Shown piece by piece: positions 39,148 to 50,900 of a stretch of DNA of 64,000 nt; position 1 is the stretch's first letter, and the number at the start of each line of letters is the position of its first letter. The notes under the pieces were generated by a model. The model saw nothing but the letters and a program-made list of their open reading frames with translations, had not been told where the DNA came from and did no database searches. Made by a program: the position numbers and the translations under genes. Origin of the DNA: Oscarella lobularis (Eukaryota > Porifera > Homoscleromorpha > Homosclerophorida > Oscarellidae); assembly GCF_947507565.1 (NCBI RefSeq), contig NC_089185.1, positions 744,001-808,000 on the forward strand, written 5' to 3'.

Positions 39148-40055
39148 TCACCTCTTCTCTCCACCTCCCATTTTTCCCTTTGTCTGTCTCTTCTTAACGC
39201 CCCAATTATAGATTCGAGCAATATCTTAGTTAGGAAGATTAGTTAAGGAACTTTCCCAAACTTACTCACCACTGGGGACTAATCAATATAATTAATTAAT
39301 TAAAAAGGATACTGACTTCCATTGTGGTTCGCTGATCCTTCACAATCCCTAACTCCCCTTCCGCGTTCTTCAGAGCTCGTTCGGCCGCATCCAGATTTTT
39401 GTGCAACAACGTTTTCGCCTCTTCAAGCTCATACTCCAACATAACATTAGCCTGAGACGATAAACACATAAAACAAATAATTATATAAGAGAAAGAAAGC
39501 TCACCCCGAGCCAGAGACAGACTCGATCAGTTGGCGGGACGTTAGCCTTGATGTAGACCTGATCTGATAGCATGCAATGTGTCGAGAGCTCCTCGCCACC
39601 ATCCTTCACACATACATAGCACAATCAAAAACAACCCAGAGCGACTAGTTGACTACTAATGTAGACTTACTTTTTTAGATTCTATCATTTTAATGCAGTC
39701 TAGACACTTGTTTAGTTCTGGAATCTGGTTTAATAGCCTGTAGAGATCGTCGATTTTTTTGGAATATTTTGCCTTTCTCGTTTTTTTTACCTGCTTTTTC
39801 TGTGGAGAAGCGAGCTCTCCACAACCTTGTACTTTCCCAGGATGTCGTTCATTCGCCGCAGGACGTCGTCCACCGATTCGTTTCCGGGGCTTTTCATGAA
39901 CTCGTTGACGTCTTCCTGCAATAACGCCTAGAAAGGAGCCTCGTCTCTCGAACGCGCTTCCTTACGACGAATTCGGCCTTTGGCGTGTCAAAAACATTCT
40001 TTGTCGCCACCGTGTCATCTTCTTTGGAGCAGGAGGGGGATTCCACTTCGGCCAT
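39148..40055 (-). CDS. VBP1: Prefoldin subunit 3 (VBP1)
   Basis: An alpha-type subunit of the hexameric prefoldin that hands nascent actin and tubulin to CCT. Start MAEVESPSCSKEDD at 40053-40055; then FVEDVNEFMKSPGNESVDDV, LLNQIPELNKCLDCIK, YIKANVPPTDRVCLWLGANV, MLEYELEEAKTLLHKNLDAA and RIYNWGVKKRQ, all matching human VBP1 in order. About five exons. The last intron (39225-39312) is of the U12 type: donor GTATCCTTT, branch site TTCCTTAAC, and joins GAAGTCA|ATATTGCT to read EVNIARIYNW, as expected from the family (human EVNMARVYNW). Without this splice the reading frame fails. Confidence 0.95.
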
Positions 40056-40171
40056 GCTTGATTTTCACACCGCGCACATGCGCATTCGCGAGCGCACACT
40101 TAGTCACGCCTACCTCACAAAAAGCTCGTCTTTTCAAGTCAATGTAGCAGTTGCCTTTTTTTGGCTTGCAC
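40056..40171. promoter_or_regulatory. Probable bidirectional promoter, VBP1 / LRR gene
   Basis: 116 bp between divergent ATGs. Contains an alternating GCGCACATGCGCATTCGCGAGCG run with two overlapping near-palindromes. Confidence 0.45.
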
Positions 40172-42008
40172 ATGGGAAATAATCCAACAAAATTCCAGCT
40201 TGTCATTGCTCGGATCGAAGCCAACAGTCCGTCGGTGCAGGAGCTCAGCTTGGAAAAGCACGACGTCGGAGACAAGAGAACGCGCGTTCTTGCCGAAGCG
40301 CTACGGCAGAACAAGTAAAGTTGCCGAGAATTGTCTGGCGCAAGTCCCGCCCATTGAGCTGAAGACCACGCCTCATATTTCTCTTCTGCAGCACCCTCGA
40401 ACGACTCAATCTCTCCGCTTGCAATGTAACGTCTCTCGGCGTACGCTATCTGTCCGACGCTATATGCAATATCATCATCACGAGCAACATTCGCCGAATC
40501 AACATATCGGACAACCCAAAGGTGCAGTGTAGTGTAAACGGTAAAGCCTCGAGGAACTTTCTTTTCAGGTGGGACCAGAGGGAGGAAAATACCTTGCAAA
40601 TGCATTGAAAAATAACAAGATACTCGAGCAGTTGGCTGTTAATAATTGCGGACTAGGAGACGAGGGATTTATTCCTATAGCAGAAGGTCAATCTCAGGTG
40701 GTCGGTCACTGTCACTAACATCATCTCTTCTCACAGCTCTCTCTACAAACCGATCCCTTGCCGTTATCGAAGCCGGTGAAAACGAAATTACCGACGAAGG
40801 AGCGAAAGCGATTGGCGACGCATTGAAGTTGAATACGAGTCTAGAAGGCATATCACTATGGACCAATTTGATTACCAGCAACGTACATTTCACAACGTCC
40901 CCCTCTCTACTAAGATCCAATTTTTATGCAGGGTGCTCAACACATTGCCGAAGGCCTAGCGGCAAATAAAACGCTCGTGTGGATCGGTCTGGGCGGAAAT
41001 GGGGTCGACGTCGAAGGCGCTTGGGCATTAGCTGAAGGCCTACGAGGAAACATGTCTCTCCAGTGGCTCGCAATGGGAGGTAATATGCTCGGGGACAGAG
41101 GCGCAATGCACTTGGCTACTGTACTAGCAAGTAAGGGAAAGATGCGGTATGAGTCACTGTCTCTATAAGGTTTATTATTCACATAAGATGACGCTTGCGG
41201 TCTCCAGTCAATTGGAATGGGGGGTAACGAAATATCAGACGACGGGGCGACGAATCTAGCCGGAGCTCTTAAGACTAATACCAAGCTGAGGTCCCTCGGT
41301 TTGGGTGGCAATCGAATCGGTAAACAAAAAACAATATTTCCGTACTACAGTACTAGTACTTCATACAGGGGATGAAGGGGCAAAGCAACTGGCAGAGATG
41401 CTCCTTACTAACAATACCCTCCAGAAACTGCTCATTTCGAGCAACATTCTTGGTACATCGTAATTTCCCTATTGACTTCCTTTGCTCTATCTTTTGATAG
41501 GAGATACGGCTGTCGTTCACCTGGCGACGGCTCTCGAAACGAACACGGGACTTGAAACGCTTCTACTCGCGGACAATCCGTTCAGCGACGAAGGCGGCGA
41601 GAGCCTCGCCAGAGTGCTGTGCGAGACCAATAAGACACTAAGAACGCTCGACGTTCACAATTCGCAAATGACTAACGGAAGCGAAAAAAAGGCAAGGACT
41701 AAAATCCAAATAAGGAAAAAAAAAAGAGAATTTCGCTCGATCTCAGATTGTCAAAGCACTTCAAAATCAAAGCGCTTTGACTAAACTCGGATCCGCATTC
41801 GGTACAAAACAGAATGCCATCACTTTCATCAAAGGTTTTTTTGGGCTCAAAACAGGAGAAGATTTTGTACACAGTGGGGGTTTTTTTAGGAGATGAAAAC
41901 AAAGAGGCTCGCGAAAAGCAAGAGCGACGTTTAGAGGTGGCGGCAGCCGTCAAAACGTACCGCAACAAGGCGATACCGGGAATAGAGGAAGGCGCTGAAA
42001 TGTTTTAA
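40172..42008 (+). CDS. Leucine-rich repeat protein, ribonuclease-inhibitor type
   Basis: ATG at 40172 (MGNNPTKFQLVIARIEANSP) to TAA at 42006-42008, about ten short exons. Around ten RI-type repeats of 28 residues are seen, with cores such as LERLNLSACNV, LAVIEAGENEITDEGAKAI, LVWIGLGGNGVDVEGAWAL, LQWLAMGGNMLGDRGAMHL, LRSLGLGGNRI and LETLLLADNPFSDEGGESL. Several exon boundaries fall between repeats. No NACHT, CARD or other N-terminal domain and no signal peptide, so this is a bare LRR protein, resembling the LRR part of NLRC3-like proteins. The C-terminus is a charged helix (DENKEAREKQERRLEVAAAV). Function unknown; likely a protein-interaction scaffold. Confidence 0.82.
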
Positions 42009-42270
42009 AAACTCTGATTTGTTTCCCCCTCTCCCTTTTTTTTGCAACCCCCCGTTTTGACAGCTTCCCCACGGCAGTTGTATATGATTCTTGCAATACT
42101 TATTTCCTATCTATTTCGTACCTCTTTTCTTCTGAAAGCGAAAGAAAGGTGGGCGCAAATCACTACCGTATCGTATTATTTTTTGGGAATGTTGCATAAA
42201 AAAAGAGTTTGTCTCACGCAATTTGAACGTGAAGAGAGAAATTGTAGACAAACCGTTTTAATTTTTTCCG

Positions 42271-43270
42271 TCATTTTCCCAATCTCTGCTCGCAGTTTGC
42301 GTATGCCTGAATGGGAGTCATGAACAGATTGAAATGAATGTCATGATGAGAATGCAAGTATCTAGAAAAACGATCAAATGTTCTTTTGAACAAAAACGGA
42401 AGCTCTACTCACTGTATCTCTGATACTCTCATAATCCAAGGAGGATAGCCATTGAGACAGCTCTCAGCTCCAAAACAAACTATGAGTTCAGGTTCAGTGA
42501 TACCTATTGACGCCATAGAAAAGCAAATGACTGATGTGAGATAATGAGACTCGTATCACACCTACCTAGTGACATTTTCTGGCCAAAATCCCCTACTAGA
42601 AAATTCTCAAGACAGGATCGCCTTGAAGCTCGTGACGAGCACAAAGTCCGGACCGCATCGACGACAGATTGTCGTCCATCACTGCCAGAGAGCAGACACA
42701 CCAATACTCCCGATTGAGAAAGGTCATCTTCTAGAAGACAGTGAACTAGTTACTAGTTTAATTAGTAAATGATTCTTAATTCGATTTGGAAGTACCCTAC
42801 ATACTGGTATGCTTACCTAACGAACTAGCTATCGTCTCAGCAGTAACAAGTTGTACAGGGTACTGCTGTGCTTCCTGTTCCATAAGGCGATCTCTCTCCC
42901 GAAGAATCTCAGTCCTAAGTTGATCTTTTCTCGTCTTGATAACGCCTTAGAGGAGAAAAAACATTCGAAGCTCGCGCCTATTCATCGCTTTTCTCTCCTC
43001 ACCGGCGCGATCGTAGAAGCTGATGCGATTTATGCCGAGGGATGCGGACCACGCAACTAATCGCGCCAAGTCGTCCAGTCGTAAGTCTGGTTCGTTGACG
43101 GCGAAGCTAATGTGTATGGGGAGCTTTCGTAGCCGCTTCGATTCGGCTCGCACGTCGGCGAGCTTCTTCGTCGCCCGAAAGGAGGCCTTGGTCGTCTTCC
43201 AGCAGGAGAGAAGAAACTGGCGCACACGCAGCCACCAGTGAACGAGTTTGAGAGCGACGAGCTTGAGCAT
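42271..43270 (-). CDS. NUS1: Dehydrodolichyl diphosphate synthase complex subunit NUS1
   Basis: NUS1 (Nogo-B receptor) pairs with DHDDS to make the dolichol precursor at the ER. Start MLKLVALKLVHWWLRVRQFL at 43268-43270 is a hydrophobic membrane anchor. Then LRKLPIHISFAVNEPDLRLD, LARLVAWSASLGINRISFYD, ELIVCFGAESCLNGYPPW, and a C-terminus FMTPIQAYANCEQRLGK before TGA at 42271-42273. The final R-L-G is the conserved RxG motif at the extreme C-terminus that is needed for cis-prenyltransferase activity. Five or so exons. Shorter than human NUS1 mainly in the N-terminal segment. Confidence 0.9.
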
Positions 43271-43446
43271 GGAGCTCTCAATAGCGACCTTTGTACGGTA
43301 GGGCCAGCAGTTCCAGCACGTGGACAATCACGTGGGAAAGAAGGCCGTAGTCACACAAGCGTCGTGACAGCGACGCCCGTACGGTGTTTAGCGAAATGTA
43401 CCGACTACAGGCAATTTTTCCGCGCAGACCCTACGATAATAAACCA
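43271..43446. promoter_or_regulatory. Probable bidirectional promoter, NUS1 / ABCB7
   Basis: 176 bp between divergent start codons. If ABCB7 starts at the earlier in-frame ATG 43396 the space is 125 bp. Confidence 0.45.
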
Positions 43447-46104
43447 ATGATATTTCTCAGAGGCTCGCCTCGTCGAAAGGCATCGTCCTACTTTGCCCGT
43501 CGTCGTCGTTTCGCGTGCGTCCGCTCCTCCGTCTCGCGCGCTCGCGCCGAGCGCGCACGTTTTCTTCTCTCGTTGCAGTGTCTGCGCGTGTCGGCGCCAA
43601 CTCTCCAGGTCGTCCACTTCGGCCAGGGTCGGGGAGGAACGAACATCAGCAGCGATTTGAAGAAAGATGATCTGAATCGAGTGGGAGCATGGGTAATCGT
43701 GCGAAACATGCTCCAACAGGTCTGGCCTAAGGAGCAGCCCGCTCTCAAGGCGAGAGTCGTCGGCGCCGTCGGACTTCTCGTCGGATCTAAAGTAAAACGA
43801 ATGATTGTATTGGAGAAATTAATTTCCTAATTAAATGACGTTAGCTTTTGAATGTCAGCGTTCCTTACGTTTTCAAGGAAATTATCGATCATTTGAACAC
43901 GCCCATATTGAGTTTTTCGACTCCGTCCACGGCCGTCTTTTCGACTGCGACGGCTCTTGTTCTCGGATGCAAGTTCTTCTTATTTTTGAATTTCGTCTTT
44001 TGAATTTTTCGCTGTCCAGATGGAATTGCTCGTTCCGGTGCCTCTCTTTTCAACGAGCTGCGTAATGCGGTTTTCGCCAAGGTCGCGCAGAATTCGATTC
44101 GTCGCATTGCCAAGCGCTCGTTTCTTCATCTTCACAAGCTCGATCTCAGCTTTCACTTGGGTCGACAAACGGGCGCCCTATCGCGGGCAATCGACCGAGG
44201 AACGAGGTCAAAAGCAACAGAAGGGGGAAAAAAATATTACTTATTATTGAGTTCTCCAGAGGAATCAATTTCGTTTTGACTGCTCTCGTTTTCAATGCCT
44301 TCCCATTGATTCTCGAAGTCGGCCTAGTGACGACAATATTGGCAAGTCCTCTCCGCTGGAGCAGATCAAAGACTCAATACCTGTAGCAAAATCTATGTGT
44401 ATAGGCATACAAATTTGGTCCATCTTTCATCGGCGTAACACTGACAACAGTGGGTATCTATAGCCTTTACACCGTGGCCATAACTCAATGGAGGCAAGGG
44501 AGACGAGCAACGATCCCGATCTTAACCGTCTCTCTAGGACAAAGTTTCGCGTTCAGATGAACAACGCCGACAATCAGGCAGGATCGCACGCAGTCGACTC
44601 CCTGATAAATTATGAAACAGTCAAAGTACGATACCGCTATTCCTTCTATACATCATACCTTTACGCTCTACTCTGGCTTTTTAGTACTTCACCAACGAAA
44701 AGTACGAGGCGGAGAAATACGATTCCCACTTGGCCAAATACGAGCGAGCCTCGCTGAAGACGAGCACGAGTCTGGCGTCGTTGAACTTCGGTCAGAATTT
44801 CATTTTCACGACCGGCCTGACGGCGATCATGTATCTGGCGAGCAAGCAGATACAGCAGGGAGCGCTCACCGTCGGCGATCTCGTTCTCGTCAACGGACTC
44901 CTATTTCAGCTCTCCGTTCCGCTCAACTTTCTCGGCACCGTCTATCGCGAAGTGCGTCAGTCGCTCATCGACATGCAAATCATGTTCAGTCTTCTTCAAA
45001 TTCCCTCGAAGATTCAAGTGCGAAAGACGAGAAACGAATCGCGAGGAAAGAAAGGCAATTGCGTGTGCTTTTTTCTTAGTCGAAACCAGGCGCACCATTC
45101 CTGCTGCCGGCCAGCGAGCCGCGACGCACGCCGGAGATCGTGTTCGACGACGTGCGCTTTAGTTACGTCGACGGGCATCCGATTCTCGACGGTTTGTCGT
45201 TCACCGTGCCGCCGGGTCAAAAGGTCGCCATTGTCGGCGGCAGCGGCTCAGGGTAGAGATACCCCCCTCGTCGTTGCCGTCGTCGTTGTGGTGACGTTTT
45301 TTTTCTTTTTAGAAAAAGCACCATTATACGACTGCTTTATCGATTCTATGATCCCCAGTCGGGGAGAATTCTGATCGACGGCAAGAACGTACAGGACGTC
45401 GATCTGCAGAGCTTGCGACGAAGTGTTGGAGTCGTTCCTCAGGTATAGATCAATTGGACGACCTTCGTAGTAAAGTATTTCAATTTCATGGCAGGATTGC
45501 GTTCTGTTTCACGATACGATTTACCACAACGTCGCCTATGGCGACTTGAACGCGACGGCCGGCGACGTGTACGAGGCGACGAAAATGGCCGACATTCACG
45601 ACACAATTGAGTCGTGGCCGAGCAAGTACGAGACGCAAGTCGGCGAGAGGGGTCTCAAATTGTCCGGTAAGAAGTCAATTTCAACGCGCGACGTCGTCGA
45701 AACATTTTTTTAGGAGGGGAAAAACAGCGCATAGCCATCGCTCGCGCCATCGTAAAGGATCCGCCGATTCTTCTATACGATGAAGCAACGTCTAGCTTAG
45801 ACACAATAACAGAACAGGTAAGAATTCGTACCGGCACATCTAGTGACGAGGTAAGGAAATTTCTTCTTAGCATATATTGCGTGCTCTCCGGGGAGTTTCT
45901 CGCGGACGAACGTCCATTGTCATTGCCCATCGCCTTTCGACAGTCGTCGACGCCGATCTCATACTCGTTCTCGAGAACGGGCGCGTGCGAGAGCAGGGCA
46001 CCCACCGCAAGCTATTAGCCGATCGGACTTCATTCTATTCTCACCTGTGGGAACAACAGCACGACGTCAGTGCAACGGAACAGGACTCTAAAATAAAAGA
46101 ATAA
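43447..46104 (+). CDS. ABCB7: Mitochondrial ABC transporter ABCB7/Atm1
   Basis: Half-transporter of the inner mitochondrial membrane that exports a sulfur/glutathione compound needed for cytosolic Fe-S assembly. The N-terminus is Arg/Ser-rich (mitochondrial presequence). Then [60 protein letters not shown], a [15 protein letters not shown] loop and [20 protein letters not shown]. The nucleotide-binding domain has Walker A GGSGSG|KST (intron inside the motif), Q-loop [25 protein letters not shown] signature, [11 protein letters not shown] Walker B and AHRLST H-loop. Stop TAA at 46102-46104, with AATAAA overlapping it. Lacks the vertebrate Cys-rich C-terminal end. Confidence 0.95.
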
Positions 46105-46161
46105 AATATTTAGCGACGTTTGATATTCTCAATAAAAATTTTAGTGTAGAGACGTCAGCCT

Positions 46162-47874
46162 TTAGTCGTCGTCGTCGTCGTCGTCGTCGTCAGTACTGCC
46201 GTCGCTGCTGTCGCTGTCGTAAAACTTCCCTATAGGATCGTCGTTCCAGTCGAACTCGTCGAGAGTGCGACGAATGGCGTCTCGAAATAAGACGACTAGA
46301 AATCGGGTAAGCACGTCGACGGGAAGGCAAAGTTGCTCGACGAGTCGTCGCAAGTGAACGGGAGTTACGTCGCTCGTCGACTTGATTTCCTCGTTCACGC
46401 AAAAGCGAGACGATGGCGACGACGACGGCACGTTTTCGCTGTCGCCGCCGCCGCCGCCGCCGCCGAAGACCGTCGCAAAGACGACTCGCGCCGCAAGCTG
46501 AGCGAGCGGACACGACGCGCGACCAAACAACTGCGGCACGAGATCGCAGCCAAGTCGGCGAAGAGAACCTCCGTAGGGAAGACGTAGAGCGTCGAATATG
46601 TCATCGACGACAGTTACGGACTGAAAGTAGCCTTGATCGACGAGACGAGCGACGGCGTCTATGCCCAAAGTGAGGGAGCGCCGGCCGCGCCACGGTATAA
46701 GTGCAGCCAGCAAAGGAGGGAAATATCTTAGATAGGGTACTCTGTCATTCACAGACTTTTATCTTCTTTTTCAATATACCTGACTGACGGACCCCGACCG
46801 CATATGAAGGGATCGGCTGAGTGACGAAGGAAGAGTTCGGCAAGGTGAACGTTGCCGGCTTCCATGGCCAGAAAGAAGGCAGTCCGACCAGACTTATTGC
46901 GTTTGTCAATCTGAAAAGAAGTGGTGTTTTCTGGGTCTCTAAATTGATACAGGGGCTCTAATATGTGAGAAGGAGAAAACGCTATCTTTTTCCCCCCTTA
47001 GTGCACTCTTACATCACATCCCGGTTGCTGAATGATGATCGACGCGACGGTTGTAACTTCGCGCGGATGAGTAATGGCAGGTCCCATTGAATTCGAAGAT
47101 CCTGCCACCAACTCCAAAGACATTGGAAAGACGGAAGAAAGTGACATGAGCGGACTATTTCCCAGATGATCCGACACGTTGACGTCAGCGCCAAAACTGC
47201 ACAGAGTCTCGACCAGATCAATAATTGATTTCGCACGACCACAACCAACGACGGCCGTGTGAAGCGGCGTCATCTTGAGTTCATTTTGAATGTTGACGTC
47301 GGCTCCGCATTCAAAGGCGAGTTGGATCAGATCATTGACATCTCTTATTAGCGTGTCAATATTGGCATCATTGTCGCCATTTATAGAGATGTATCTTAGT
47401 GAAAGATTGGGGTCGCTCTCGCTGCTCTGTCGTCTTCGGGACAAATCCATGAAGCAATCTGTCAGACATTCCAGAGTCGTTCTTCCTTGATGAATGAGAT
47501 CAGCTCCCACAAACTAAAATTAGGCCAATTATGGACGAATAAATAAATAGGCTAGCTTTGTTACCTTGGGCACGCGATGACATGGATCGGCACCTAGAAT
47601 CGAAATTTCCGAATATTCAACTATTTTCTATGTTTACTCGACCTCTTTTCAGCAGTTTTCTAGCCAGACGAAAATTTCTCGGGCTCGGTTCGTCGTCGTA
47701 AAGCGAATTGTCGCCCGATAAGACGATGAAGAGCGGCGTTCTCTCGCGAAGGCCGTCGTCTAGCGACGTCGACGTCCATTCTCGTTGAATGACTTCTTCT
47801 GCGGCCGCATACTGTCTTCGCTCGAGCAAGAGCGTCAGCGGGGTCTCGTTGAAGCCAAACGTTACTTGGAACAT
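46162..47874 (-). CDS. Ankyrin-repeat protein with acidic tail
   Basis: ATG at 47872-47874 (MFQVTFGFNETPLTLLLERR), about five exons. Ankyrin repeats: NETPLTLLLERRQYAAAEEV, RTPLFIVLSG, GADVNIQNELKMTPLHTAVV, FGADVNVSDHLGNSPLMSLS, NKSGRTAFFLAMEAGNVHLA. The last exon (46162-46752) has VPYLRYFPPLLAAL, a stretch VHLRRLVEQLCLPVDVLTRF that weakly recalls a SOCS box, and an acidic end with nine Asp encoded by a GTC-repeat (minus strand GAC) just before the stop. The ASB family is one possibility; I am not confident of it. It converges on ABCB7 with 57 bp between the stops. Confidence 0.75.
46165..46191. repeat. GTC trinucleotide repeat encoding poly-Asp
   Basis: Nine perfect GTC units on the plus strand, read as GAC (Asp) on the minus strand at the end of the ankyrin gene. 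Confidence 0.9.
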
Positions 47875-47964
47875 CGAGCACCGGGCTCATGCGCGAAACT
47901 GTAACACATTATAGATGCATGTATATCACAGCAAGCAATGCACGTGAAACCAATTTTTCATTAG

Positions 47965-50900
47965 TCAGTATGAGTTATTTAATTTTGACTCACACTGCTC
48001 CAACACTTCTTTCACCGGCCATATTGAGCCATCTGAACTGGATCTGCATATAAACAGACTTAATTTTTTTTCTGATCTCACATATCAACCTACCCCAAAG
48101 AAACGGCTGAAATGCAACACAGGCGACATTCTTCTAAAGTCGTCTTCCTTTCTCTCTCGTCTTCCACCAACCAAGTGAATGCGTTTTGCATAAGTTCCAC
48201 TGCCTTCCCCATCTTAGTTTTTCCGTTACTGCAACCCCAAAATTTGCACGCAAGCAGGCATTTGGACGAAATAAATTTACCTGTTCAAGATCAGTCCGTG
48301 AAGCCACGAAAACAAGCCGCGATGCTCAATCAAATCCAACGCAGCTCTACGAATCTGCAAAGCCCTCCAGACCAAATTCAAAACCAGCTCCTAAAATACT
48401 TATTTTCCAAATCCGAGCTGATCTTTTTTTTTCAACACCGACCTGACTTCTAGTATCACTCAGGTGGGAGTCGTGATAACTGATCGCCATTTCCAAAACG
48501 TGCCGTTTCTGGTAGATCCGGTAATCGGCCGAGTCTCGCAATCCTTCGCACAAGAGGTGCAACATCCATGCTCTCTCTGCTTTAAACTGTTAGAGAAAAC
48601 AGGGCAGGTCAGCGCGAGTTTTGAGATAATACACGCTCGTACATACATCAAACCCGCTACTGTTGAAGAGCTCGTAAAACATCGGAACGTCGTTGAGCTC
48701 CAGCACAGGTCGCTGAAGCAGAAATTTGTTCAACAAGGGATACACACAATGATCTAACAATAGCAAAACTGTAGATACTGTATTTGCACGACGCTCACGG
48801 CCTCTACTGACCTGGTTTCAGTAAGACGTGTGCAGCCTTAGCAACAAAAGAAGTCATGAGGCAGGGAAGTCGCATGTTAGATTCAGTTACAGCATTGACT
48901 AAATTTCTTAACAGCATCTGGAGCTGATAAAAATTTTTATGTACGGAATAGTAATGAATTCTCACATTCTACCTGTAGTTTTTCTCTAAATCTCGCACCA
49001 TCGAGCTGAGATTGAAATTCAGCCAAGGCCAAGTAGCCGGCAGCTCTCATATGAACGTCGTAAGAACTGAGAGAACCCAAAGCTAAACCCAACACGCCGC
49101 GTTCTACCAATTGACGACAGTCAATGAGAAAGGCTAAAACAGTGCGAGAATAGCTGCGAGAACAGAAAAAGATGAAATCTCTTGCCTGGATGCATCATTT
49201 GGGCAAATAAGGGCAGCAAAAAACGAGGATCATACAGAGAACCGTTCTCTTGCAGTATATCAAACCAAGAAGTTGGCTAGTGAAAGATGCGATAGGTAAA
49301 AACTATTCTTAATTTCCTCTCACCTCCAACTTCAGTTCTAGAGGAAAATATTGAGCCGTCTTATACATCGTTGACCCATCATCAGCGAGAAGATCTAGTA
49401 CATCTTGCAGCCCGGGTTTAGCGTTGAGCGAGCTTGCGCCGAGTAGATTTGCCTGCTCAAGAGCAGGCCGGCTCCACAAGTACGGACTACAGTCAGAGAA
49501 ATCCACGAAACGAACCCCTCTATTCAGCTGTTTCTTCACCTCAGACTGTCCAATTTTATGTCGGTCTCAATACGACGCAATAAGACAAGAAGAGAATTAT
49601 CTGGGGAGTAAAAATGAAGACCACGACTGTACATTGCATCCACGCTTACTTTCTGAAGACAAATAAGGCTTGTACGCAACTAAAAGTATGCGTGCGTTCT
49701 CGAGAGTGCGAAGAGCTGGGCAGGCGTTCATGAGAGCGCACATGAGACGAATAAGTGAAACTATGAGAGACATTGTCGAGTAAACCTGCATCAAAAAACT
49801 TCCAATACCTCTAGTCAGTCCTTCATCTTCATCAGTGTCTGTTGATTCCAACAGTTGGGTGAAGAAATCCGGCTGATTGACTAGTACATCAAACAGTTCT
49901 GTTGGCAATATGATGAGGTCGCTGTAAGCGTCGGCGTTAGCAGAGTAAAGCGACGGCACTAACGACCCCGCGATATCGAGAACTTCCGAAGACGAAAGGG
50001 CGAATCTACAACAATAACACCAGATGATCGTCACGCGTCACTTCAATAGTATGCAAACCGTAGAGATGTTTCGGAAAAGTCGTTCCACGTAGGAATCAGA
50101 GGCGAAAAATCAATGTTTGCGTCTTCGCTTTCCGTTATCTTTTAGTATAATACGTGGTGAAGTCTCTTCACAGGTAATCGTCATTCCTACCTTTGATGCC
50201 CAGCTGGAAACAACCTTTGCTAGATTCGTTTCGTTCACAGATTTGCCTAGGAAGATCAGTGCAGTTTCTCTGGAAGATTGACCACAGGAACAGCATACCA
50301 CACTTCAATGCTGCTACAAGTTGTTCCAAACAAGCTTTTGTAAATAGAACAACGGCGTCAGTGGCGTCGGTCCGAAGCATCCAGCGAGCCAATGCTTCAG
50401 ATGAGGCCAACTGATACCTAACAGCAGCTACATACAGAAACTAACCAAAACTCAGAAGATTTTCTAACTTAGTCCAGTTGGGGCAAGCGCACAAAAGAGT
50501 CAACGCTCTCAAACACCGTTCTTTTCCTGAATTCGATATACCTTTAATTGATGTCTCTCAGTGGAAATTGCACTTGCACTACGAACCTCGAGGTTTCACC
50601 TTCATCTCCCGAAGAAAGCTTACCAGTAGATCACACCAAATTTTCTACAACAAATATTGAAACCTTTATAATCAAAAGGAAAAAGTAACCTTTTCTTCTT
50701 CTTTCTCTTCTGCATTCAGCAAGTGGGCGATCGCATCTTCCCAATAAAGATCAGCCAGTTTCCTGCAAAATCTCCTCTCGCTTTTGCCTACCAACGTAAT
50801 TATCTCTCAACTGCCGTATTCAACCTATTTAAATACCTGCTGTATTTGACAGTTGACACAGCAGTGCCGCCGACACAGGAACCAGTACGTCTTTTTCTAC

